In this document: positions 53,957-63,240 of the stretch, in pieces
Layout: every line of letters begins with the position of its first letter
Position numbering within the stretch: position 1 is the first letter of the stretch
From: Trichobilharzia regenti
Lineage: Eukaryota > Platyhelminthes > Trematoda > Strigeidida > Schistosomatidae
Direction of reading: 5' to 3'
Length of the DNA: 64,000 nucleotides
Assembly: GCA_944472135.2 (NCBI GenBank)
Contig: CALYDD020000407.1
Location: forward strand, 62,001-126,000
Position numbers and translations under genes: made by a program
Notes under the pieces: generated by a model
Seen by the model: only the letters and a program-made list of their open reading frames with translations
The model's database searches: none
What the model was told of the DNA's origin: nothing

Positions 53957-55331
53957 AAATGAGATAAACATATCACTGATTTCAAAATAACACATCAATG
54001 AACTATAATTCAAGGATTCTGCACACAACAAAGTATTGTACGAAAATTGACTTCAAGCTTTATTTTTTTCCCAGGCACTTATAACCCATCCACCAAAGAC
54101 CTGGTTTTTTTGTTAATGCGAAGACAATACTTCTGTATTTCCTGATGTGTTGCACTCACTGACAATCTAGCGGATTTTTCCAACTATGCACAGAAATGAT
54201 TGTACATAAGTGAAAAGGATGTTTTATACTATTCGGATTAACATTTATCAAGTGTACGTATAATCTCCAGTGTACATGTTAAACATATTTTGCTATCGAC
54301 TGTAAATTGTGACTGAATAATATGATCCTATTTCTGTAACAATTTGATGATGCCTGTAAACTGGCGTCCCTCATGTACTGTACCATGAGAATCAATCCAT
54401 CTATTTACTTATTTAAATGAAATAAACATTTCTCTGATTTCAAAATAACACATCAATGAACTATAAATCAAGGATTCTGTACACAAGAAAATTATGTATG
54501 AAAACTGACTTCAAGCTTTATTTTTTTCCCAGGCACTTATAACCCATCCACCAAAGACCTGGTTTTTTTGTTAATGCGAAGACAATACTTCTGTATTTCC
54601 TGATGTGTTGCACTCACTGAAAATCTAGCGGATTTTTCCAACTATGCACAGAAATGATTGTACATAAGTGAAAAGGATGTTTTATACTATTCGGATTAAC
54701 ATTTATCAAGTGTACGTATAATCTCCAGTGTACATGTTAAACATATTTTGCTATCGACTGTAAATTGTGACTGAATAATATGATCCTATTTCTGTAACAA
54801 TTTGATGATGCCTGTAAACTGGCGTCCCTCATGTACTGTACCATGAGAATCAATCCATCTATTTACTTATTTAAATGAAATAAACATTTCTCTGATTTCA
54901 AAATAACACATCAATGAACTATAAATCAAGGATTCTGTACACAAGAAAATTATGTATGAAAACTGACTTCAAGCTTTATTTTTTTCCCAGGCACTTATAA
55001 CCCATCCACCAAAGACCTGGTTTTTTTGTTAATGCGAAGACAATACTTCTGTATTTCCTGATGTGTTGCACTCACTGAAAATCTAGCGGATTTTTCCAAC
55101 TATGCACAGAAATGATTGTACATAAGTGAAAAGGATGTTTTTTACTATTCGGATTAACATTTATCAAGTGTACGTATAATCTCCAGTGTACATGTTAAGC
55201 ATATTTTGCTATCGACTGTAAATTGTGACTGAATAATATGATCCTATTTCTGTAACAATTTGATGATGCCTGTAAACTGGCGTCCCTCATGTACTGTATC
55301 ATGAGAATAAATTTATTTATTTATTTATTCC
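53957..55331. repeat. 458-bp tandem trimer forming the LINE-D 3' end
   Basis: Units at 53957-54414, 54415-54872 and 54873 to about 55331. Each contains the structured module (CCAGG...CCTGG, T-run, TTAATGCGAAGACAATACTTC). Each also has the 3'-terminal unit GATGATGCCTGTAAACTGG with hairpin CTCATG..CATGAG and a degraded or intact TTTA-type tail. Units 2 and 3 are more alike than either is to unit 1. Each unit is a complete LINE-D 3' end. Confidence 0.88.
54070..54120 (+). promoter_or_regulatory. LINE-D 3'-UTR structured module (first unit)
   Basis: CCCAGGCACTTATAACCCATCC then ACCTGG and a T-run with GTTAATGCGAAG. The short stem CCAGG/CCTGG and the ATCC-type loop correspond to the longer stems in LINE-A and LINE-C. 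It recurs at +458 and +916. Confidence 0.45.
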
Positions 55332-55760
55332 TATACTTCATGATGTGCTCCATTGAATGACTTGTTATATTGTGGAATAACTTCAAGCTTCATTTTTTCC
55401 CAAGTATTTTTAATCCATCCAAAACATACTTGGGTTTTTTTGTTAATGCGAAGTTAATATTCCTATATTTCATGACGTGCTCCATTGAATGACTGGTTAT
55501 CATATTGTTCCCACAGACCTAAGACAAAAACGCCAGCAACCATGTAACTTAACCATGAACCAAATTTATGAAATTTATATAATGCTTATCCATGCCTGTA
55601 TATTTGGTGTGTCCTACACAAGTAGGAAAAAATGTGTATTTTATTAAAACATTATTATTAATTATGATTGCTAATCGTATATGTAATTTATCATATTGAT
55701 GATGCCTGTAAACTGGCGTCTCTCATGTACAAAATGAGAATATACTATTATTATTATTAT
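55327..55760 (+). mobile_element. 5'-truncated LINE-C 3' end
   Basis: Matches the LINE-C 3' UTR (complement of 37783-38390) without the 67-bp insertion. It contains the module CCCAAGTAT / ATACTTGGG (55399-55434), GTGTGTCCTACACAAGTAGGA, the terminal hairpin unit and an ATTATTATTAT tail. It is joined to the end of LINE-D and precedes the resumed LINE-E. Confidence 0.82.
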
Positions 55761-56111
55761 ATGAGGATGGAGCATTTAAATCTCTTCCCATTATCATGCC
55801 AAAGGAGGAGAGGCGACTTAATTTCGGCTTACCGTATATTCAAGGGTGATTTAGGGATTGACCTTTCAAACCTTTTCTCTCCCTCTAGGATACATTTACG
55901 AGGTTGCCACAAGAAAATGCTCAAACTGAGGATGACTAAAATACGTGCAGTAATTAGATTCTCTCACAGAGTGGTCAACGACTGGAACTCCTTACTTGAT
56001 TCAGTAGTAACAGCTCCATCGGTGAACGCTTTCAAAGAGAAGCTGGATCTCTACAGAGGTATATATATCGCGAAGATTAACATAGGCAACAAGAGCCTTC
56101 TATCCTTATAA
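55761..56111 (+). pseudogene. LINE-E reverse transcriptase, C-terminal part
   Basis: In frame with the left part at HLPYD: MRMEHLNLFPLSCQRRRGDL, ISAYRIFKGDLGIDLSNLF, RFSHRVVNDWNSLLDSVV and FKEKLDLYRGIY, the standard C-terminal block of CR1-type RTs. It ends at TAA 56109-56111. The junction is natural only if the intervening LINE-D and LINE-C DNA is removed. Confidence 0.85.
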
Positions 56112-56853
56112 TCTGAATCTGAATTTTCAGCCCCTAAACGTCACGAAGTTCACAGATAGTACGAAGTATACTAACGGAAGATCTAATACCCACAACTTCT
56201 ACAGTATTCATTCCTTGTAGACCAAAGGCAAAGCGAAACACCAGAATTGATCGTCCAAATTACGAGGCATATTTCTCAGCCAAATCGGAACGCAAGGCTA
56301 TTACTTGTGGTACATTTGCATTCAAACTCTTCATACTGTAAACAAGCTATTTACAGACAATATCTGCCGGAAACTTGAATTTTCACATTCAGCACATAGA
56401 AATATATTAAAGATACATTTACGCTTTGGAATTATTATGTAAACTCTGTTTTTACTGACCCTGCCCTCTGCAGGTTTGTGGAGTACGTAATATGATTGGG
56501 CACTTTTTGTTAGATGTTGAAATTAGAGACATTGTACATGATTTTTGTTTAAAACGGTTCATGTTTAAATCTATATATTTTACGAGTACAATTCGAAATA
56601 CATTGCTGTTGGGCTATCCTCTATCTGGGCTTCGATTTCTCTCTGGCCGTTACTGTCTACTTGCTCCACTCATACCGTGTTATATGCTTCGGATTTATGC
56701 AGAAAACTTTTATCCTTACCTGAAGACTATTCTACAACCGAAACAGCTTCTTTCGGTAGACACGATTCCAACAATCAACGCTTCTGTGGATTTTCTAAAT
56801 AGTTTGTAGCAGTGGACTTCAAGTGTATCCAAGTGACCTTTTAATTAATATAA
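56112..56853. other. No recognisable gene; one unassigned 105-codon frame
   Basis: A plus-strand frame at 56492-56809 (MIGHFLLDVEIRDIVHDFC..., ending FLNSL) has no motif I can place. Hydrophobic patches are present but no clear signal peptide. It could be chance or the remnant of an unknown element. Confidence 0.35.
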
Positions 56854-57272
56854 CCCAGTCGGTTAATGCACATGGGCAAAGTGGGCAAAACGTGGGATAA
56901 AAGGGTTATTTTGATCGGCAAACACGTGGGCAAAAGATGGTGTAAATGCAACCGATTTTACCCACTTTGACCACATTGGCCACTATTTCCCCGTTTTCCC
57001 ATGTACGGATAAAATTTGTTTGTCCCAGCTTTTCTCAGTTTTCCCACGTAACCCACGTTTTCACCCACTTATCCCATGTGCAGGAATTCGAAATATACCC
57101 ACTTTTTCCTCGTTTGCCCATGTCATTTTAGAAAACAGCCCACTTATTCCCACTTTGCCCATGTTACAAACGAAAACAGCCCACCTTATCCCACTTTGCC
57201 CACATATGAACGGAAAACTGCCCACGTTTTTACCCACATATCCCAGGTCCACAAAAAAAGTAACCGACTGGG
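56854..57272. mobile_element. Foldback/MITE-like element with 12-bp terminal inverted repeats
   Basis: Starts CCCAGTCGGTTA (56854-56865) and ends TAACCGACTGGG (57261-57272), an exact 12-bp inverted pair, 419 bp overall. The left arm is rich in GTGGGCAAA-type motifs and the right arm in CCCACTTTGCCCA-type motifs, so the arms can fold back imperfectly. No open frame encodes a transposase. The flanking duplication is unclear (perhaps 2 bp, AA). Confidence 0.65.
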
Positions 57273-57302
57273 AACTCATTACTGCATCTTTGATAATGTA
57301 TA

Positions 57303-57486
57303 TTTTTTGATTACAACTTGATTCCACACTGTATTTTGGGTATAGGTATGGAATTTTCAGCATGTGATTTCGGTAGTCCAAATTTTGCAGGCCGACCATG
57401 GATATCAGGTGGGCGTCGACAGGGGATTAGACCCCGGACCATGTGCATGATCAGCGAAAGTCATAACCATTTTACCACCGACGCAC
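57303..57486 (-). mobile_element. tRNA-derived SINE, copy 3 (degenerate)
   Basis: On the minus strand: GTGCGTCGGTGGTAAAATGG, then ACCATGTGCATG-type sequence and a decayed B box (GGGTCTAATCCC), then the shared body ending in AATCAAGTTGTAATCAAAA. It is more diverged than the other three copies. Confidence 0.75.
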
Positions 57487-58785
57487 TATCATCTCGGTGA
57501 CTTGGAGTTTTATTCGGATATTTATGTTAATATGCTCTCTCTAGACAGTCCCCTACTGGTTTCCAATGTATATTTTATGGGATGTATCGGGTTCAATTCG
57601 GTGAGTCTGTGCAATTTTTCTAGTTTTTACGTAGTATATGATATTTACTGGTTATTCTGTTTTTTCGACGAACTCCACCCTTGACTCAAGTAGCCCCATT
57701 TTAGGCATCTTTATTATACCAATAGGAGGATTATTGTCGGTTAATGGCTGTCGTTTTTGTTCTTAGTAGTTTGTTTTCATTTACTTAGTGTTAGTTATGA
57801 GGGAAAACTGGCGTTTTCATCTCCAGTCGTCTCAGTTGAATGATAGTCCGAATCTGCCGTAAACCCCCTGAATTCGAAATTTACTTTTTCGTTATATTCT
57901 ACTGAAATATAAGCTTTTTCTCAATTATTTTTAGCACGGTGTTACCAGTCCCCAAACACGTTCTTTCCACTTACTTTTTACCAAGGAATTGCCTCAACTT
58001 ACGATATTTGCTTGCTAACTTCCAGTATCTGACTGAAAAACAGTGAATTCCCACTATTTTCACCTATTATTTCTTTTGCATCTCATTCTGACTTTCTGAA
58101 ATTGTAATTCTTAGTTGCAGCTCGCCGAGCGGAATCTTCTGATACCTATATACCCATTGTTTGTTCATTTCTCTTTCACACCATTTTGTTTTTGGTGCTT
58201 TCAGCTGTTTCTGCCGAAAACATACCTTGTACTCAATAAGGGATTTTCCGATCTAGTGACAGTGATACTACCAGTCTTTATTTTAAATTTCCCTTGGTCT
58301 AACTGGTAAGACCGAGGCCACTTAATATCCTGTAATCACCTTTCGCCTTCCCTGCAAAAGAGCTTTTCCCATTTTCCCTCCTAATCTCACCCCGAGTATT
58401 TCAAATTTATTCAGTCTTCTTGTCCATATATACACATATATTAATAGGAGTGGCTTTTTCTTGCATATCCTATTTTATCCTCATGATTTATTATTTCAGA
58501 TTGACATTGAGCTTGGTATCTTTGTACTCTCGTCGAGACCTGTCGATTGATACCCATATCGACAGTCCATCTCCTGTGGTTTCTCTAGTTCTGTAACTCA
58601 TCAACTTTCCCATTACGTAATCCTCCCGCCCAATTTATCAAATTTAAACCCCTTTGAATTCCACAGCCTTTTACTTTCATCCCGTGTCAATACTCATTCT
58701 GCTGCTCTCTTCGAGTTCTATCGACTGGAGGCCGTATCGTCATATCATCTTCCATAGTCTTAGTCTCCGGGATGCGACCACTCCC
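57487..58785. other. No recognisable gene
   Basis: About 1.3 kb of AT-rich sequence. Short frames (57502-57684, 58115-58309) show hydrophobic composition but no domain. No element ends were identified. Confidence 0.5.
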
Positions 58786-58793
58786 CATTACGT

Positions 58794-58988
58794 GCGGCGG
58801 TGGCACAGTGGTTAGGACTCTCGCCGACCGTGCACATGGTCCGGGGTTCGAGCCCACGCCGGCGCACACCTGATGTCTATGGTCGGCCTGCGAATTTTGG
58901 GCTACCGATATCCATGCTGAAAATTCCATACTTGTACCAAAAATACAGTGTGGAATCAAGCTGTAAATCAAAAATCAAATCAAAAAAT
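58794..58988 (+). mobile_element. tRNA-derived SINE, copy 4, with target duplication
   Basis: CATTACGT occurs at 58786-58793 and 58989-58996. The 195-bp body has GTGGCACAGTGGTTAGGAC (A-box region, near 58800) and GGTTCGAGCC (B box, 58845-58854). The shared body ends AATCAAGCTGTAAATCAAAAATCAAATCAAAAAAT. It is the cleanest copy in the window. Confidence 0.88.
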
Positions 58989-58996
58989 CATTACGT

Positions 58997-59308
58997 CACC
59001 CCCGAACACGATTTAGATGCTTAGTTTGCATTGCTGTAACCACCACATTTCATCACCTTTTTCTGTTATTGGTATATCTCGAACCTCTCTTCACGCTCTA
59101 CTGATTTACAGTCACCGTATTGTTTAAGAAAGTGGACTCTCATATCACGTCCTCCCACTCATTCATTTACGGTCTTCTTTCCTGCTTCAATCCCATAGTG
59201 ATTACGTGGGATCTTTTATAATAGTACCTATTTTCGTTTTTTAAATTTTTTTATTGTTAATTTTTGTTTGTTTTGTTTATTTTGGTTTAACCATTCGTCA
59301 AGCCACAG
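58997..59308. other. No recognisable gene
   Basis: AT-rich spacer between the SINE and the R2-like fragment, ending in a T-rich run before the coding remnant. No motif seen. Confidence 0.45.
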
Positions 59309-59938
59309 GTGAGGGCCTATGAACGGTCAGTGGAACAATTAACAGTTCATCGTTGGTTGTCCTCCACACTCGAGACTGCGATACCGCATTCTCCAGTCAT
59401 GTCAACTATGCCAAGCCAACCCTCATCACAATCCATGGCCTGTGCCATGGTTCAAGCTCAACCTCAAACAACCCTCAAGAAAATCAACCACACTAGTCTG
59501 GCTGGGTACCTAAACACTCTTTTGCTGACGTCTTTTCTACCTTCACCTCTGTCAGCTTCCAGGGTCACCTTCATTACCAAGACATCACACCCCGATAACC
59601 CTACCGACTTCCGGCCTGTCTCCATAACTTATGTTGTTACGCGCTGTCTGCACAAGATTATCATCAGGTGTTGGTCATTCCAGATCATTCCCAATGGAAA
59701 AACTACAACTTGCCTTCCTGCAACGTGATCGCTGCTTCGAAGCGACCAATCTTCTTTCCACCATCTTGAGAGAAGCGCACTCCAATTACACAAGTCGCGA
59801 ATTAGCTATTCTTGACATTTCAAAAGCTTTCGACAGCGCCCTACATCAAACAATTTTAAGGGTGACTGTAAGTCTCGGTATGCCCCAAATGCTTAGAGAA
59901 TATCTTACACACAAAACCTCTCTAATCCTCAATTATCT
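59309..59938 (+). pseudogene. R2-like reverse transcriptase fragment
   Basis: The first frame carries LPSPLSASRVTFITKTSHPDN and DFRPVSITYVVTRCLHKII, the RT finger motifs typical of R2-type LINEs (LS.SRT..I.K and FRPI). A frame change near 59690 leads to LQLAFLQRDRCFEATNLLST, AILDISKAFDSALHQTI and LGMPQMLREYL. The catalytic YADD part is absent; RTE-2 sequence begins at about 59939. It is therefore a truncated, frameshifted scrap. Confidence 0.65.
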
Positions 59939-61888
59939 TTGTCTTCATCTTCATCTTTATTACCTTGCCTTCCTCCCACTGATGTAACTCTACTTGATGG
60001 CTCCTTACTCCCTCTTCACTCTGTGTCCACTAAAAACGACGGAAGCCAAAAAACCACCGATAGTCTCCTAAAGCCACGCCACCAATTTCATATAGGAGCA
60101 TTTAATGTTAGGACACTTTGCCAAATAGGACAACAAGCATCACTAGCTAAGACCCTGGCATCCCGAGCCATTGATGTATGTTGTGTTTCAGAAACACGCA
60201 TACAAGACCCAAGTGTGGTTATTCACCTAACCCCACCTGACCAACAGGATGAATCTTCAAAATTCACCTTGAGGGTGTCAGGAGATGCCACAGCCAGTTC
60301 ACGAGGATTAGCTGGCGTAGGGATAGCCTTGAGTACTAGGGCAGAAAAGACATTACTTGACTGGATCCCAGTAGATAGCCGAATATGTGCTGTCCGTCCA
60401 AACGGATCAGTAAGAAGGAGAAAGGACTGCACTACTCGCCGATGCCTTTTCGTAATCTCCGCCTACGCCCCAACTGACTGCAGTTCAGATGAAACGAAGG
60501 ATGAGTTCTACCAAAAGCTGTCTAGTTTGGTGAGAAAGGCTAAACGCTCAGATATAGTCGTTCTAGCTGGTGACTTTAATGATCAAGTAGGGAAATTGTG
60601 TCAATCTGAGAAGGTTATCGGTGGCACCTATGGAGTCCCGTGCCAGCGAACCGACAACGGTGACCGTCTCCTACAGTTCTGTTCAGATAATCATTTGTTT
60701 CTCGTAAGTACTAACTTTAAACACAAGGAGAGACACTGTTTAACCTGGCGACCCCCATCATCAAACCAACGCTGGACACAAATAGACCACATAGCAATAA
60801 GCTATCGTTGGCGTGGATCAGTAGGAGATTGTCGCTCCTTCTGGAACACGTGTGTAGACACCGATCACGCACTGGTCCGGGCTCGCGTGTGCTTACGACT
60901 AAACGGATGTAGGAAACAGCTGGCGGTAAAACCATCACGTCCCCACCTCGATCAGGAAACTAAATCCGTATTTGAGGAAGAACTAGCTAAACGCCTATCT
61001 GAGTTCGACAGCTGTGCTCACCCTGAAGAAGCCTGGAAGAATATTCAGTCAGCTATAGATACAGCGGTAAAAGCTGTGAACAAGGTAAACCCAAAGGCGA
61101 GTAAAAACCACTGGATTTCAACTGCCTCATCCGAACTGATAGATGCTAGAAGACTTATTCCGGCGAGCTCCGAATTCAAAGAGGAGCGAAAGCTGCACAA
61201 AAGGAAACTTACTAAAAGTCTCCGCAAGGACCGAGAACAGTGGTGGCTGACAAAGGCAAAAGAGATGGAAAAAGCATCGGCGATAGGAAACACCAGGCAA
61301 CTCTTTAGACTCATCAGGGAAACGGGTGGGAGAAGGCAAATCATAAGTGAGACTATTTCTGAGAAAAATGGCTCCTTAATTAGCTCTCAGGATAGACGCC
61401 TTGAGCGCTGGAAAGAACACTTTGAGGGACAATTTAACTTGCCTACAGCCACACTGAACCTCCCCGACATCCAGCACACATCCGAATGGGATATAGACAC
61501 TGGTCCGCCGTCTGTAAGTGAGGTCACAAAAGCTATCAGTAATTTGAAACGAGGCAAAGCGACAGGACCCGACGGAATTATTCCGGAGGTGTTTAAATAT
61601 GGGGGTGACATACTAGTTTGTAGATTAACTGAGGTCCTAGGCAAAGTCTGGGAATCAGAGACAGTGCCATCAGACTGGGGTAAGTCACTTATTATACCGA
61701 TATTCAAGAAGGGAAACAAGTCCTCGTGTGATAATCATAGGGGGATCAGCCTAACGAACATAGTCTCTAAAATCCTAGGCTCAATAATCATGCATAGACT
61801 AAGCAGAACTCGGGAGGAACAGACAAGGGAAAATCAAGCAGGCTTTAGACCAGGTAGAGGGTGCATAGATCATATCTTCACTCTTTGA
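59939..61888 (+). pseudogene. RTE-2 endonuclease and N-terminal reverse transcriptase
   Basis: A 649-codon open stretch begins with a TTG and shows no ATG before the endonuclease, so the start is unclear. Endonuclease motifs are GAFNVRTLCQIGQQ, CCVSETRIQD, VISAYAPTDC, LAGDFNDQVGKL near residue 210, WTQIDHIAISYRWRGS and TDHALVRAR. A long Lys/Glu-rich linker (KRKLTKSLRKDREQWWLTKA) follows. RT begins with LKRGKATGPDGIIPEVFK, IIPIFKKGNKSSCDNHRGIS and NQAGFRPGRGCIDHIFTL, then a TGA at 61886-61888. It is typical of the RTE clade and distinct from RTE-1. Confidence 0.88.
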
Positions 61889-63023
61889 CAGATTCTAGAA
61901 CATAGACACTTTTCGGCGTCCAACAATTGTCATATTTCTTGACTTGAAGGCGGCCTTCGACTCCGTGGATCGAAAGGTACTATGGCAATGTCTGACTGTG
62001 AAGGGAGTGCCAAGAAAGTACATTGCACTAATCAAGGCACTATTCAAACTCACGTAGTCGTGTAAGGGCTTTTGGGGAATTGTCATCTGAATTGGTTACA
62101 ACCAGTGGTGTCTGACAGGGATGTCCACTTCCCCATTTCTGTTTAACTTCATCATAGATATCCTGATGGAAGTATCCTTAACTGAAAGTAATGACTTAGG
62201 AATCGACTTGTTACCAGGGAATAGTCTTATGGACTTAGAATATGCAGATGACATAGTCCTAATAGGGGAGGATGCTGACAAAATGCAGAGTCTTCTGAAC
62301 ACCTTGATCAGCAATCTTCGTATGTTTGGCATGCGATTCGCCCCTGCTGTCAAATGTAAGATGCTGCTACTGGACTGGACCACGTCAACCCCTAACTTAG
62401 TGATAGGGAGTGAAGTGATAGAACATGTTGACCACTTCACCTATTTGGGAAGTTGTATTAGCACCAACGGACTGATTGGCGATGAAATCTCAGCACGGAT
62501 GCGAAAAGCTCGAGCTGCTTTCGCTGACTTACACCATCTCTGGCGTAGGCGTGACATCCGGCTATCAACCAAGGGATGTGTGTACTACTCAGCTGCAGTT
62601 CGCTCCGTCCTTCTCGATGGCTCTGAAACATGGCCAATACGCGTTGAAGACATGAAAAGGTTGACTGCTTTCGATCATAGATGTCTGCGATCTCTGTCTC
62701 ACGTTAGGTGGTTTAATAAGGTAAGTAATGCTGACGTTAGGTGTAGAGTGTTGGGCAGAGAGGAAAAATCAATCGACGAAGCTATAAAGTTACATAGACT
62801 GAGATGGCTAGGTCAAGTGCTGCGCATGCCTAACCATCGCCTCCCCCGACGAGCATTACTAGCTGATGGGCAAGTCGACTTAAACAGTGAGGGTCAGCAT
62901 CCAATGTTCAGAGTGATGAGTGCTGTGGTCAAAAATTTTGAGGAATTATATGCCGCTACACCGGAAATACAGTCCAGAAACTCTCCAGGTACGAAATACG
63001 CACTACATATCAAGAATAATTAA
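61889..63023 (+). pseudogene. RTE-2 reverse transcriptase, C-terminal half
   Basis: Just after the TGA the RT palm is readable in two frames (QILEH..., then IFLDLKAAFDSVDRKVLWQCL). A second TGA interrupts the GVRQGCP motif near 62108, with a one-base shift right after. From 62121 a 300-codon frame is open: SPFLFNFIIDILMEV, LEYADDIVLIGED (catalytic), FTYLGSCISTNG, SETWPIRVEDM and RWLGQVLRMPNHRLPRRAL. With at least two nonsense codons and two frameshifts it is inactive. Confidence 0.88.
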
Positions 63024-63240
63024 CCAAGCACAACAGTTAAGTAAGTACTCAAGAATCATTGATAATCTTCCCAACAAGATGGGGTCTGAACTCTGTCTTC
63101 AAGAGTCGAATGAAACGAAATACGTTTCCTTCAGTCATTCTAAGGTTAGGTGGTCGTCCTATGGCCTACGTCTGATTTCATTAGCACAAAACTGCAGTCG
63201 AAAAACAGCGCGCTATTATCAACATCATCATACAACATAA
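63024..63240 (+). mobile_element. RTE-2 3' end
   Basis: Follows the ORF stop and ends near TATTATCAACATCATCATACAAC, a short CATCAT-type run that could be the RTE tail. A short frame (62920-63240) crosses it without recognisable content. Confidence 0.45.

Larger units (their letters stand above)
48870..55331 (+). mobile_element. LINE-D: full-length CR1/Jockey-like LINE with intact ORF1 and ORF2
   Basis: The 5' end contains CCCGGTACGTTCAAATCAGG, sharing GGTACGTTCAA with the 5' end of LINE-A. ORF1 (48964-50640) and ORF2 (50646-53525) are unbroken. The 3' UTR is 1.8 kb because its last 458 bp are present three times in tandem, ending in AATAAATTTATTTATTTATTTATT. It is inserted in LINE-E, whose coding sequence resumes at 55761. 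Confidence 0.9.

Noticed and set aside
56492..56809. Host gene encoding a 105-aa protein
   Set aside because: No recognisable domain, no paralogous copy in the window, and length compatible with chance in AT-rich DNA; kept only as unassigned.
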